From NCBI RefSeq assembly GCF_947495995.1, contig NZ_CANMAX010000002.1, forward strand, positions 62,001-126,000: a stretch of DNA of 64,000 nucleotides. Reading direction: 5' to 3'. Positions 53,283 to 62,849 of this stretch are shown one piece after another. Under the pieces are notes generated by a model that was not told the DNA's origin, made no database searches, and saw only the letters and a program-made list of their open reading frames with translations. The DNA comes from an uncultured Tenacibaculum sp. GTDB taxonomy: Bacteria; Bacteroidota; Bacteroidia; Flavobacteriales; Flavobacteriaceae. Within the stretch, counting starts at the first letter, position 1. Every line of letters begins with the position of its first letter. The position numbers were made by a program, and so were the translations under genes.

Positions 53283-53936
53283 TTAGTCTATTAAATAACC
53301 CATTTTTTCATATTTACTCTTATCGAAAGAGAATAAGTTTTCAGAAATAGCCTGATTACTTTTAAACTTTGTAATAGTGAAAGTTGTTTCTGCTCCGTTA
53401 GAACCAATTTGAATCAACTTATAAATATGCTTTGTTTTTGCATCGATTCCTAATTTAACTTTTATGATATCAGAATTACTATCGATAGGTGTTAAATCTA
53501 CATACTGAACTTTACGTCCTTTATTGTTTTTAAGATCACCCATTTCATAGTTGTAACCTTCTTTGTAAAAAGTTAATAATTTAGAAGGATAAATAAATCC
53601 ATCTTCTTCTTCTAAATCACCATCGTTAATTGTAACTTCTTTTTCTTCAGTATTAATTACAACTAAACGCTTACCATTAAAAACAAAATTGTTTCCTAAG
53701 TAATTTAAATTATACTTTTCTCCAGCTAAAGTAATGTTACCTCGAATTGGAGGATCATTTGTTATTCCTGCTTCCTTGTTAACTAGGGTAGAAGTAAAAC
53801 CTATATTCATATTTTTATAGGCACCCATTTTTGTAGACACTTCGTCTAACAGGCTTTTAGCCTTTTCAGATGTGTTTTGTGCTGCCACATTTAAAGAAAG
53901 ACATACTCCTAATATAAATATTCCTATTTTTCTCAT
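53283..53936 (-). CDS. lolA: LolA-like outer-membrane lipoprotein carrier
   Basis: A 217-residue periplasmic protein with a signal peptide (about 1-19, ending NVAAQ) and the LolA/LolB beta-barrel pattern, e.g. YNLNYLGNNFVFNGKRLVVIN (about 73-93) and YEMGDLKNNKGRK. It carries lipoproteins from the inner to the outer membrane. It is the last gene of the tpx-dgkA-ftsK-lolA operon, with a 23-base gap after ftsK. Confidence 0.85.
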   Translation of the reverse strand: MRKIGIFILGVCLSLNVAAQNTSEKAKSLLDEVSTKMGAYKNMNIGFTSTLVNKEAGITNDPPIRGNITLAGEKYNLNYLGNNFVFNGKRLVVINTEEKEVTINDGDLEEEDGFIYPSKLLTFYKEGYNYEMGDLKNNKGRKVQYVDLTPIDSNSDIIKVKLGIDAKTKHIYKLIQIGSNGAETTFTITKFKSNQAISENLFSFDKSKYEKMGYLID

Positions 53937-53959
53937 GATGATTTTAAAATTATCTAAAA

Positions 53960-56434
53960 TTAATTATTTTTTTCGTTTTCTAATAACTGTTCTAAAGCAA
54001 TTAAATCTGGAACTAAAACTTGTCTAGCTTTACTTCCTTCAAAAGGACCTACAATTCCAGCTGCTTCAAGTTGATCGATTAATCTTCCGGCTCTGTTATA
54101 TCCTAACTTTAATTTTCGTTGTAATAATGACGCCGAACCTTGTTGAGCTGTAACTATAACTTCTGCTGCTTCTTTAAACAGTTTATCTCTATCTGCTATG
54201 TTATTATCAATAGTTGTGCCAGCTTCTTCACCAACATATTCTGGTAACATATGTGCTTCAGGGTATGCACGTTGCGAACCAATAAAATCTGTTATTTTTT
54301 CTACTTCAGGTGTGTCTACAAACGCACATTGAATACGTGTAATATCATTTCCGCCAGAATATAACATATCTCCTCGACCAATTAATTGATCTGCACCAGG
54401 AGCATCTAAAATAGTTCTACTATCAATTTTAGAAGTTACTCTAAATGCAATTCGAGAAGGGAAGTTTGCTTTAATAATACCTGTAATTACATTTACAGAC
54501 GGACGCTGAGTTGCAACTATTAAATGTATTCCAATTGCTCTGGCTAACTGTGCTAAACGTGCAATAGGAGTTTCTACTTCTTTACCAGCTGTCATAATTA
54601 AATCAGCAAATTCATCAATAACCAATACAATGTATGGTAAAAATTGATGTCCGTTTTCTGGATTCAATTTACGTGCTCTAAATTTCGCGTTATATTCTTT
54701 AATGTTACGAACCATTGCATTTTTCAATAAGTCGTAACGATTATCCATTTCAATACAAAGAGAATTTAAAGTGTTTACCACTTTAGATGTATCTGTAATA
54801 ATAGCTTCTTCTGCATCTGGAAGTTTTGCTAAATAATGACGTTCTATTTTATTAAATAAAGTAAGTTCTACTTTTTTAGGATCTACCAATACGAATTTTA
54901 CTTCAGCAGGATGTTTTCTGTATAATAAAGATGCTAAAATTGCATTTAATCCAACAGATTTACCCTGACCAGTGGCTCCGGCCATAAGTAAGTGAGGCAT
55001 TTTAGCTAAATCTACAACTAAAGTTTCGTTTGAAATTGTTTTACCTAATGCAAGAGGTAATTCCATTTGGCTTTCTTGAAACCTTTTAGAAGTAATTACC
55101 GAGTGCATCGATACAATTGTAGCTTTTTTATTCGGAACTTCAATACCAATAGTTCCTTTTCCAGGAATTGGCGCAATAATACGGATTCCTAATGCTGAAA
55201 GCGATAATGCAATATCGTCTTCTAGATTTTTAATTTTAGAAATACGAACTCCAGCTTCTGGAACAATTTCATAAAGCGTAATAGTCGGACCTACAGTTGC
55301 TTTAATTTGTGCAATTCCGATTTTATAATTCTTAAGCGTTTCAACAATTTGATTTTTGTTGGCTTCTAATTCTTCTGGATCTATAGAAATACTTTCGTTG
55401 TATTCTTTTAATAAATTGAATGTAGGAAAGCGATATTGTCCTAATTCTAATGTAGGATCAAATTCTCCAAAATCTTGAACAAGTTGATCTGATAAATTTT
55501 CAGTTACACTTTTTTCTTCTTCAACTTTTTCTATTGCGATTTCTACTTCATCATTAGAATTAGAAATAATTGTTGTAGAATCTGAAGTCGTTGTAGGAGT
55601 ATTGATTTCAAGATCTAATCCAGTTTTTTCTTCTGAATCTTTCTTTATACTTGAATGGTTACTGATGGTTGGTTCTAATTTTTCTACCGATAATTCGAAA
55701 TTAGATTTTTCTTCAGTTTTTATTGATTCTTGTTCCTTAGCTTCGTTAGTAACAGCAGTTGTAGTTACTTCTTCATTTACTGAAATAACATCACTACTAA
55801 ATTCAGTTTCATCTTCACTTCTTTCTGGTCTTTTCATTTTTTCTCCAATCAATTCCGGAGTCAGTTTAAAACGAACTACGACATATGATAATAAGAAGAA
55901 AGTAAGTACAATGGCTAAACCTGTTTTACCTATAAATGTTTGTACATATTCATTTAATTCATAACCAATAGTTCCTGACAATAAGGCAAATTTCTTTTCA
56001 ACAAACCCTAAAGCTATTGATATCCAAAGCATATTAAAAAGTCCCCAATTCCAACGGGTAATCATACTTTTAATACGAGTTTGTAATAAGAAACTAATAC
56101 CAGTTAATAAAATTAAAAACGGTAAGATAAAAGCAGCTAAACCAAAACCATTGTAAATTAAAACATGACTTAAACTTGAACCAATTTTACCTAATAAGTT
56201 TTTAGCCCTTATCTGTTTATTATCAAATTCTGATAAAATACTTTGATCGTATTCCCAAGAAAAGAAGAATGAAATAAAGGCAACGGATAAGAATAGAGCA
56301 AAAAGCACTAAAAAAACTCCCAGTATGGTTTGAGTTTGTCTGTTTTTTAAAAATTCAGATAATTGATGAAATAAAGAAGGTTTTTTAGGCTTCTCTATTT
56401 TTTTTGTTTTTTTAGAAACTGTTTTTTTTGCCAT
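53960..56434 (-). CDS. ftsK: DNA translocase FtsK/SpoIIIE
   Basis: An 824-residue DNA pump that resolves chromosomes at division. About four transmembrane helices lie in residues 30-190, a Glu/Ser/Thr-rich linker in 200-330, the alpha-beta motor domain with Walker A GATGQGKSVG (about 485) and Walker B VLVIDEFADL (about 610), and a C-terminal gamma domain (winged helix, SLLQRKLKLGYNRAGRLIDQLE). The gamma domain normally reads KOPS-like sites. The linker is shorter than in E. coli. A -7 element with a Shine-Dalgarno-like GGAGGT lies just upstream. Confidence 0.95.
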   Translation of the reverse strand: MAKKTVSKKTKKIEKPKKPSLFHQLSEFLKNRQTQTILGVFLVLFALFLSVAFISFFFSWEYDQSILSEFDNKQIRAKNLLGKIGSSLSHVLIYNGFGLAAFILPFLILLTGISFLLQTRIKSMITRWNWGLFNMLWISIALGFVEKKFALLSGTIGYELNEYVQTFIGKTGLAIVLTFFLLSYVVVRFKLTPELIGEKMKRPERSEDETEFSSDVISVNEEVTTTAVTNEAKEQESIKTEEKSNFELSVEKLEPTISNHSSIKKDSEEKTGLDLEINTPTTTSDSTTIISNSNDEVEIAIEKVEEEKSVTENLSDQLVQDFGEFDPTLELGQYRFPTFNLLKEYNESISIDPEELEANKNQIVETLKNYKIGIAQIKATVGPTITLYEIVPEAGVRISKIKNLEDDIALSLSALGIRIIAPIPGKGTIGIEVPNKKATIVSMHSVITSKRFQESQMELPLALGKTISNETLVVDLAKMPHLLMAGATGQGKSVGLNAILASLLYRKHPAEVKFVLVDPKKVELTLFNKIERHYLAKLPDAEEAIITDTSKVVNTLNSLCIEMDNRYDLLKNAMVRNIKEYNAKFRARKLNPENGHQFLPYIVLVIDEFADLIMTAGKEVETPIARLAQLARAIGIHLIVATQRPSVNVITGIIKANFPSRIAFRVTSKIDSRTILDAPGADQLIGRGDMLYSGGNDITRIQCAFVDTPEVEKITDFIGSQRAYPEAHMLPEYVGEEAGTTIDNNIADRDKLFKEAAEVIVTAQQGSASLLQRKLKLGYNRAGRLIDQLEAAGIVGPFEGSKARQVLVPDLIALEQLLENEKNN

Positions 56435-56457
56435 TGACTAGTAAAAATTTCGACCTC

Positions 56458-56465
56458 CAAATATA
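56458..56465 (-). promoter_or_regulatory. -7 promoter element (TATATTTG) before ftsK
   Basis: TATATTTG on the reverse strand is followed by GGAGGT, a strong purine-rich ribosome site rare in this phylum, about 20 bases before the ATG. Confidence 0.4.
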
Positions 56466-56471
56466 GAAATA

Positions 56472-56855
56472 TTACAAGAATAAGCTTGTAATTTTTGGAA
56501 TGTATATAATACAACCCACAATTATAGAAATTATTGCAGCAAATCCTGCAGCACCAGCAGCAACATCTTTAATAACTCCAATTTTGTTATTAAACTCAGG
56601 ATGAATAAAGTCGGCTACTTTTTCTACTGCTGTATTTAATGCTTCGGCTACTAAAACTAATCCCGATACTGTAAGTTGAATCATCCATTCTGTAGCAGAA
56701 ATATTAAAAATAAAACCTAAAACAACAGCAAAAAGCCCAATAATAAATTGGGCTTTTATACTATCTTCTGTTGTGGTTAGTATTCGCATGCCTTTAAAAG
56801 CATAGCTAACGCCTTTTATTCGTCTCTTAATAAAACCATCTTTAGATTGATTCAT
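56472..56855 (-). CDS. dgkA: Diacylglycerol kinase family protein (DgkA-like)
   Basis: A 127-residue small membrane kinase. The family motif EALNTAVEKVADF (about 67-79) with the catalytic Glu, then KDVAAGAAGFAAI (about 88-100), plus three hydrophobic segments, are those of DgkA and the related undecaprenol kinases. It phosphorylates diacylglycerol or undecaprenol. Its ATG overlaps the stop of tpx (TAATG). Confidence 0.92.
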   Translation of the reverse strand: MNQSKDGFIKRRIKGVSYAFKGMRILTTTEDSIKAQFIIGLFAVVLGFIFNISATEWMIQLTVSGLVLVAEALNTAVEKVADFIHPEFNNKIGVIKDVAAGAAGFAAIISIIVGCIIYIPKITSLFL

Positions 56856-57352
56856 TATAAAGCTTTTAATGCTGCTTCGTAGTTAGGTTCGTCTACAATT
56901 TCAGAAACTTGTTCTGTGTACGATACTTCACCATTTTCATTAATTACAACAATACAACGAGAATGTAATCCTGTTAAAGGACCATTAGTAAATTCTAAAC
57001 CATAGTTTTTACCAAAATCTCCTGTAGCAAAATCAGAAAGCATTTCAACATTTTCTATACCTTCAGCACCACAAAAACGGCTGTGTGCAAATGGTAAATC
57101 TCTAGAAATACATAATACTTTAGTATTATCAAGTTGAGAAGCTTCTTTGTTAAAGTTTCTTACAGATGTAGCACATGTTCCAGTATCTACACTTGGAAAA
57201 ATATTTAACACTAGTTTTTTACCACTATAGTTTTCTAAAGATTTTACAGATAAATCTGTGCTTACTAATTTAAAGTCAGGAGCTTTTGAATTTAATTCAG
57301 GTAAGTTACCATTAGTTTGAATTTCGTTTCCCTGAAGAGTTACTGTAGCCAT
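56855..57352 (-). CDS. tpx: Thiol peroxidase (Tpx)
   Basis: A 165-residue atypical 2-Cys peroxiredoxin that reduces alkyl hydroperoxides with thioredoxin. The peroxidatic Cys60 is in SVDTGTCATS and the resolving Cys94 in SRFC, the same two positions as in E. coli Tpx. First gene of an operon with dgkA, ftsK and lolA. Confidence 0.95.
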   Translation of the reverse strand: MATVTLQGNEIQTNGNLPELNSKAPDFKLVSTDLSVKSLENYSGKKLVLNIFPSVDTGTCATSVRNFNKEASQLDNTKVLCISRDLPFAHSRFCGAEGIENVEMLSDFATGDFGKNYGLEFTNGPLTGLHSRCIVVINENGEVSYTEQVSEIVDEPNYEAALKAL

Positions 57353-57375
57353 TTGTTTTTTGTTTTTATTCTTAT

Positions 57376-57383
57376 CAAAAATA
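57376..57383 (-). promoter_or_regulatory. -7 promoter element (TATTTTTG) of tpx
   Basis: TATTTTTG on the reverse strand fits TAnnTTTG; the ATG is about 24 bases downstream. Confidence 0.45.
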
Positions 57384-57441
57384 ACTAAAATCTACCAATT
57401 TGAAGTATCTTCGCCTACTTATTCAATGAAAGATTTTTTTG

Positions 57442-58830
57442 GTGAGTTTAGCAAAGTATACATCAGAATTTAAGTACAACTGGCAGTTAGCTGCACCAGT
57501 AATGTTGGGAATGTTAGGACATACTTTTGTAAGTTTTATCGATAACATTATGGTTGGTCAATTAGGAACTGCCGAGTTAGCAGCAGTTTCTTTAGGTAAC
57601 AGCTTTATGTTTATTGCAATGTCTTTAGGAATTGGATTTTCTACAGCGATTACACCTTTAATTGCTGAAGCTGATGCTGCAGAGAATTTTAAGGAGGCAA
57701 AATCTACCTTTAAACACGGTTTATTCTTATGTACTTCTTTAGGAATTCTAATGTTTCTTATGGTTTTTTTCTCAAAACCACTGTTATATTTTATGAAACA
57801 ACCAGATGAAGTAGTTGAATTAGCAATCCCGTATTTAAATTTAGTTGCTTTTTCTTTAATTCCACTAATCGTATTTCAGGCATTTAAACAATTTAGCGAT
57901 GGAATGTCTATGACACGTTATCCAATGTATGCTACCATTATTGCTAATGTTGCTAACGTAATTTTAAATTACTTGTTAATTTTTGGAAAATTTGGTTTTC
58001 CTGAAATGGGAATTGTAGGTGCAGCATACGGAACTTTATTGTCTCGTTTTGTTATGGTGCTGTATTTATGGTGGCTATTAACTAAAAAAGAACGAACAAA
58101 ACGATTGGTAACGAATATCAAGTTTTTTATTTTAGATAAATTAATGCTGAAGAAGATCATCAGTTTGGGAGCGCCAAGTGCGATGCAAATGTTTTTTGAA
58201 GTAGCAATTTTTACTGCTGCTATATGGTTAAGCGGTTTGCTAGGAAAAAATCCACAAGCAGCAAATCAGATTGCATTAAATTTATCTTCTATGACATTTA
58301 TGGTTGCTATGGGACTTAGTGTTGCAGCTATGGTTAGAGTAGGAAATCAAAAAGGATTACAAAATTATATAGAGTTGAGAAGAATAGCATTTTCTATCTT
58401 TTTGTTAGGTGTTATTTTAGCTGTTGGATTCGCAATTATATTTTTCTCTTTTCATAAAATATTACCTAATGTGTATGTCGATTTAAATGATGCACAAAAC
58501 TATGCAGATAATATGGAGGTAATAAAAATAGCTTCCTCTTTATTAATCGCAGCTGCATTTTTTCAAATTAGTGATAGTATCCAAGTAATGGTATTAGGTG
58601 CCTTAAGAGGTTTACAAGATGTTGCTATACCAACTATAATTACATTTATTTCGTATTGGTTAATTGGTTTTCCTGTGAGTTATTTCTTAGGGAAAGAAGA
58701 TATGTACGGAAGTTTTGGAATTTGGTTAGGACTTTTAGCAGGATTAACTTCTGCTTCAATATTACTATTTTTACGCTTTAATTATCTAACTCAAAAATTG
58801 ATACAAACAAAACATAATGAACTTACCTAA
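57442..58830 (+). CDS. MATE-family multidrug/Na+ efflux transporter
   Basis: A 12-helix exporter of about 462 residues, ending in a hydrophilic tail. The MATE signatures include the N-terminal AAPVMLGMLGHTFVSFIDNIMVGQL (short form APVMLGMLGH) and a SLGNSFMF segment; the two six-helix halves are alike. It exports cationic drugs with Na+ or H+. There is no ATG at the start: GTG at 57442 or TTG at 57439 are the only choices, as an in-frame TGA is at 57427. An ATG at 57426 lies in another frame and would join the gene if a run of seven T at 57434-57440 had six. Confidence 0.88.
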   Translation: MSLAKYTSEFKYNWQLAAPVMLGMLGHTFVSFIDNIMVGQLGTAELAAVSLGNSFMFIAMSLGIGFSTAITPLIAEADAAENFKEAKSTFKHGLFLCTSLGILMFLMVFFSKPLLYFMKQPDEVVELAIPYLNLVAFSLIPLIVFQAFKQFSDGMSMTRYPMYATIIANVANVILNYLLIFGKFGFPEMGIVGAAYGTLLSRFVMVLYLWWLLTKKERTKRLVTNIKFFILDKLMLKKIISLGAPSAMQMFFEVAIFTAAIWLSGLLGKNPQAANQIALNLSSMTFMVAMGLSVAAMVRVGNQKGLQNYIELRRIAFSIFLLGVILAVGFAIIFFSFHKILPNVYVDLNDAQNYADNMEVIKIASSLLIAAAFFQISDSIQVMVLGALRGLQDVAIPTIITFISYWLIGFPVSYFLGKEDMYGSFGIWLGLLAGLTSASILLFLRFNYLTQKLIQTKHNELT

Positions 58831-59041
58831 ATTTTTATTAGCAGATAATAGTGAATTCGAAGAAGATATTTTCGTATTACACACAGAATATCCTAGGTTT
58901 TTAATTAACTTAAAAGATGACTCAATTGAATGGTTTGAAGATTTAGCTGATGAGAACGAGCAAGAGTTAGCAAATGAACTAGAAGGTTTAATAGAGCAGG
59001 CGAGTGCATTTTACGACAAAGAAATGGAACAATATCAATAG
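58817..59041 (+). CDS. Small acidic protein after the MATE gene
   Basis: A 74-residue acidic, helical protein (about 20 Asp/Glu). Its ATG lies 14 bases before the end of the MATE gene, so the two are translationally coupled. No domain recognised. Ends before a strong terminator. Confidence 0.75.
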   Translation: MNLPKFLLADNSEFEEDIFVLHTEYPRFLINLKDDSIEWFEDLADENEQELANELEGLIEQASAFYDKEMEQYQ

Positions 59042-59042
59042 T

Positions 59043-59074
59043 AAAAAGGTTAGATAAAAAATCTAACCTTTTTT
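59043..59074 (+). terminator. Rho-independent terminator
   Basis: AAAAAGGTTAGAT / ATCTAACCTTTTT with a five-base A loop and T run; ends the MATE operon. Confidence 0.92.
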
Positions 59075-59393
59075 GTTTTTGTACACTATAATTTTTAATG
59101 TTTGTAGTTTTCTTATTCAAACATTATTAGATTAATGTTAATTCTAGATCAATTTTGAGGTACAATAACTTGATTAAATATTGATTTTGGATAATATCAT
59201 TAACAAACTCTTTTTCTTACATCTAACTTCATAATAGAGAGGTTTATTAGAAATAAATTAGAGAAGTTAATACATCTATATTATTAGCTTTTGTATAATA
59301 AATATTTGCTTTTTAATGATTTAGATATCAATCCACAATCTTAATTTTTATACTTCACTAAAACTTGACATTCAGTTTTGGAAACTGCTGTAG

Positions 59394-59426
59394 TTGGTTA
59401 TTCACTAATAAATAGCTTTAATTTTG
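59394..59426 (+). promoter_or_regulatory. Promoter of the agarase gene
   Basis: TTG at 59394-59396, a 22-base spacer and TAATTTTG at 59419-59426; the leader would be about 60 bases. Confidence 0.6.
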
Positions 59427-59493
59427 GGTAAAGTTTAATTTTTTAGCTAAAAAAATAAATTAACCTCAAAATAATAATCCAAAAACAATAGTA

Positions 59494-61380
59494 ATGTCTA
59501 AAACAAACCCTAAAAATCAATTACTATTTATAGCACTACTTTTAGTATACAGTGTTATAAATGCACAGTTAGACTTTGATAACACTCCTTTACCATCAAG
59601 ATTAGGAAGCATAAATAATTGGAATTTGATTGAAAATGCTTCAGATGATTTTAATTATAATTTTAATCCCACGAATAGCAATGCAGATTTTGGTCCTGCT
59701 GGAAAGCCTGCAAAATGGAATAACTTTTATCATAATAGTTGGGATGGACCAGGAGCAACCAAATGGCAAAGAAATCACGTAGCAGTTTCAGGAGGAAACT
59801 TAAATATTTGGGCGAGCCGAAGGTTTTTTGATACTGCAAAAACAAACCCTTACACGAAAACTTTTGAATTTAATGGGGCAAATATTACAAGACCAGAAAC
59901 TATCTCTGGTTGTATAACTTCAAAAACTAGAGTAAAATATCCTGTTTTTGTTGAAGCTGAGTTGAAAGTTGCAAACTCTACACTAGCAACAGATATTTGG
60001 TTGTTAAGTCCAGATGATAAAGAAGAAATTGATATCATAGAATGTTATGGAGGAACAGGAGATGATGGAAGAAATAATTTCTTTTCAGAACGTGTTCACT
60101 TAAGTCATCATGTTTTTCGTCGTCCTCAAAATTTTGCAGATTACCAACCAAGTGATTGGAATAGTTGGTACAGACAAAGTGGAGTTTCTAAATGGGGAGG
60201 AAGAGTAGTACGTATTGGAGTATATTGGAAAGCTCCACGAATTTTAGAATATTATATCGATGGAGATTTAGTTCGTGTTTTAGATGACGATGCTATTGCT
60301 TCTCGTTTACCAAATGGAACATGGCAATATACGTATCCAGCAGGAACACAAAATGGTCAACTTATAAGAGAAACAACAGGGCAACAAGCTGGTTTCCAAA
60401 AAATGGTTGTTAGTTCAACTTCTAACAGTTTCAATCAAAGTAATTTAAATGTCGCTAAAAATGCATCTAATACCAGCGTTATAGATCCTTTTAATTATTT
60501 AAATAATGGAAAACAGTTTTCTCGTGAAATGGATATCATTATTAATGTTGAAGATCAGAGTTGGCAAGCAGCAGCAAACCGTTCACCAAATAATACAGAG
60601 ATTCAAGATTTTAATAACAACTTAATGTTGGTTGATTGGATTCGTGTTTACAAACCCGTTGATAATTCAGGTGGAAATAATGGAGGAAGTTCAGATGGTA
60701 GTTTCTATATTAAAAATAGGCAAACAGGAGGAAGATTAAGTGCAAATGGAACCGCTAATTTTTCTAATTTACAAATGGTTTCTTCAACAACAACTGCCAA
60801 TACAGCAAAATGGTTTGCTATAGATGCAGGTGGCGGATATTATTATATTCAAAATCAAGCAACAGGTTTATTTTTTCGTCCAGCCGATAATTCCAATGGA
60901 AGTACGATTCAGCAAGTACCTAATACGTATAGAGGAGAATATACACAATGGAGAAGGGTGAATAGTTCAGGAGATTATTTCTATTTACAAAATAGAGCAA
61001 CAGGAATGTATTTTAGACCGGGAAATACTAGTAATGGAAGTTCACTTCAACAACGACCAACTACTTGGGCTGGAAATTGGACACAATGGCAATTTGTAGA
61101 CTCAAATACAGGTGTTTTATCTAGAAATAGTATTAATACATTGGAAGAGAAAAGTGATGAGAACGCTTACATTTTTCCTAACCCAGTGCAATTAGGAGAT
61201 CAAGTAGTGATAAAAGGAACGTTTAAGGAAGCTATTCTTACCGATTTTTCTGGTAAAACTATTTTGAATACAATAAAATCTAAAAAGGAAGAGAGTATAT
61301 TAAATACCTCAGAATTATCTGCAGGGATTTATTTTATTACGCTAGATAAAACTAAAACGTATAAGTTAATAGTGAAGTAG
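59494..61380 (+). CDS. GH16 beta-agarase with ricin-like repeats and T9SS type A C-terminal domain
   Basis: A 628-residue secreted hydrolase. The signal peptide ends near NAQL (about 1-25). The GH16 domain (about 40-395) has the catalytic EIDIIE at 178-183, with Glu178 the nucleophile, Asp180 and Glu183 the acid/base, and the loop WLLSPDDKEE typical of beta-agarases; the close relative could be a porphyranase or carrageenase, but the pattern is that of agarases. Three ricin-like repeats (about 405-540: FYIKNRQTGG, YYIQNQATGL, FYLQNRATGM) may bind galactan. The end (about 555-628, FPNPVQLGD to KLIVK) is the type A sorting domain. It stands alone, away from any SusCD. Confidence 0.9.
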   Translation: MSKTNPKNQLLFIALLLVYSVINAQLDFDNTPLPSRLGSINNWNLIENASDDFNYNFNPTNSNADFGPAGKPAKWNNFYHNSWDGPGATKWQRNHVAVSGGNLNIWASRRFFDTAKTNPYTKTFEFNGANITRPETISGCITSKTRVKYPVFVEAELKVANSTLATDIWLLSPDDKEEIDIIECYGGTGDDGRNNFFSERVHLSHHVFRRPQNFADYQPSDWNSWYRQSGVSKWGGRVVRIGVYWKAPRILEYYIDGDLVRVLDDDAIASRLPNGTWQYTYPAGTQNGQLIRETTGQQAGFQKMVVSSTSNSFNQSNLNVAKNASNTSVIDPFNYLNNGKQFSREMDIIINVEDQSWQAAANRSPNNTEIQDFNNNLMLVDWIRVYKPVDNSGGNNGGSSDGSFYIKNRQTGGRLSANGTANFSNLQMVSSTTTANTAKWFAIDAGGGYYYIQNQATGLFFRPADNSNGSTIQQVPNTYRGEYTQWRRVNSSGDYFYLQNRATGMYFRPGNTSNGSSLQQRPTTWAGNWTQWQFVDSNTGVLSRNSINTLEEKSDENAYIFPNPVQLGDQVVIKGTFKEAILTDFSGKTILNTIKSKKEESILNTSELSAGIYFITLDKTKTYKLIVK

Positions 61381-61400
61381 TAATTAATTTATTACAAAAG

Positions 61401-61436
61401 AAAGACTGATTTAATTTTTTAAATCAGTCTTTTATT
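61401..61436. terminator. Bidirectional terminator overlapping the amine oxidase stop
   Basis: AAAGACTGATTTAA / TTAAATCAGTCTTT, 14 bp with a TTTT loop; the reverse-strand stop codon lies inside. Confidence 0.9.
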
Positions 61437-62476
61437 ATGTGTTGAGAAATCTCAATAGCTCTTCTTACTGCACCTTCCATATACCCACCATAAACTTTTG
61501 AAGTTTCTGTACCAGATATATAAAACTTACCATCCATAAAAGCATTTTGATATATTTCATGACCGTTATTTTGATGTGGAAATATAAATTGATTGTCTTT
61601 TAATGTGGTGAATTGTTCTTTTTTCCAAACTTTTTCATCATAGCATATGTAATTGTTTACTAGATCACCAAAGAACTTTTTAAGTTGCTGAATCACCTTA
61701 GTTTCTCTTTGTTGTTTACTTAACTCTGCTAATCCACCATTTAAAAATCCTATCAGAGCAAAACCATTTTCTTGTACAGTACAATGATCGTATAATTCTG
61801 TAAACGGACCAACATTACTAAAACCGACACCAGAAAGTCCGTTTTTCCTCCAGAAAGGAGTATCAAAAACCACAGCAAACTTTATAGAATCCTTCATCCA
61901 AGTATGAGTCTGATTAGCTATAGATTTAAGTTCAACAGGCAATGATGGAGAAAACTCAATTGTATTTATTAATAATCTAGGAGGTATAGTGCAAATAACT
62001 CTATCAGCAGTGAACTCTTTAGTCTCAGATTTTACTATTAAATTATTCGTATTATCTTCAATAGCAACAATTCTTTCATTTAATAAAAGACAATCTTCAC
62101 CAATTTCTTCTACAAGTTTCTCTAGTATTGTAGTAGTACCGCTAGCAATACGATAACTAATTTCTTGATTTTCGGGTAAATTAAAACGTTGTGGAGGATG
62201 AGCACTCATGGCTTCGAATAATGCATCACCATCCATTTTTTGTTCAAATAATTTTATGTTTAGTTCTTTACATAGTTCTAATAAGCTAGTGTTGTATTTC
62301 CACAGCCAAGTTGCCCCTAATTCAAGATCTGCATTGTGAGTTTTTTTAGTGTAAATTCTTCCACCAATTCTAGAATTAGCTTCTAAAATTTGTACAGAAT
62401 ATCCTTTTTTCTTCAGGAAATAAGCTGTAGATAATCCAGATAATCCACTTCCGATTATTATAATTTCTTTATTCAT
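61424..62476 (-). CDS. FAD-dependent amine oxidase (flavin monoamine oxidase-like)
   Basis: A 350-residue flavoprotein. The N-terminal dinucleotide motif IIGSGLSGLSTAYFL (about 6-20), EANSRIGGRI (about 35-44) and a C-terminal YISGTETSKVYGGYMEGAVR (about 318-337) are those of the amine oxidase / protoporphyrinogen oxidase superfamily. It is shorter than most (about 430-500), lacking part of the substrate domain. Substrate unknown. Confidence 0.85.
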   Translation of the reverse strand: MNKEIIIIGSGLSGLSTAYFLKKKGYSVQILEANSRIGGRIYTKKTHNADLELGATWLWKYNTSLLELCKELNIKLFEQKMDGDALFEAMSAHPPQRFNLPENQEISYRIASGTTTILEKLVEEIGEDCLLLNERIVAIEDNTNNLIVKSETKEFTADRVICTIPPRLLINTIEFSPSLPVELKSIANQTHTWMKDSIKFAVVFDTPFWRKNGLSGVGFSNVGPFTELYDHCTVQENGFALIGFLNGGLAELSKQQRETKVIQQLKKFFGDLVNNYICYDEKVWKKEQFTTLKDNQFIFPHQNNGHEIYQNAFMDGKFYISGTETSKVYGGYMEGAVRRAIEISQHIIKD

Positions 62477-62484
62477 CTAATACA

Positions 62485-62519
62485 TAAAAAAGGTTAAGCT
62501 AATATACTAGCTTAACCTT
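62485..62519 (-). terminator. Terminator after the AhpD-like gene
   Basis: AAGGTTAAGCTA / TAGCTTAACCTT; the reverse transcript has a T run after it, from the A run at 62485-62491. Confidence 0.85.
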
Positions 62520-62525
62520 AATTTT

Positions 62526-62834
62526 TTAGTCTATAATATGAGTGCCGTGAGTTACAGCAGCACCTGCTCTTAAAGCAGCAGCAACAAAAGTAACTTCAGC
62601 GATTTCTTCTTGAGTTGCCCCAGCTTTTTTAGCTTTTTCTTTATGAATTTCAAGGCAATAGACACACTGTGTTGTCAATGCTACACCTAATGCAATTAAC
62701 TCTTTATACTTTGCTGGTATGGCACCGTCTTCCATTGCAACTTTATCAAATTGTTGAAAAGCTTCCATAGATTTTGGTGATTTCTTACCTAGACTACCAA
62801 GTTTAGAAAATAATTCTTTAATACTTAAATGCAT
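62526..62834 (-). CDS. Carboxymuconolactone decarboxylase family protein (AhpD-like)
   Basis: A 102-residue protein with the AhpD active-site motif CVYCLEIH (Cys57, Cys60, His64). It may reduce peroxides or act in redox coupling. Located 15 bases after the SDR on the same strand; a terminator separates it from the amine oxidase. Confidence 0.9.
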   Translation of the reverse strand: MHLSIKELFSKLGSLGKKSPKSMEAFQQFDKVAMEDGAIPAKYKELIALGVALTTQCVYCLEIHKEKAKKAGATQEEIAEVTFVAAALRAGAAVTHGTHIID

Positions 62835-62849
62835 ACTAAATCTCTTTAA

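Larger units (their letters stand above)
59042..59493. other. Intergenic region before the agarase gene
   Basis: The 452-base region has a terminator at the start (59043-59073), then AT-rich sequence without a clear gene, and a promoter at 59394-59426. No operator palindrome like that of the alginate locus was found. Confidence 0.55.

Noticed and set aside
57480..57496. A sigma-54-like match TGGCAG-N5-CTGCA
   Set aside because: It lies inside the MATE coding region and deviates from the consensus in both elements.
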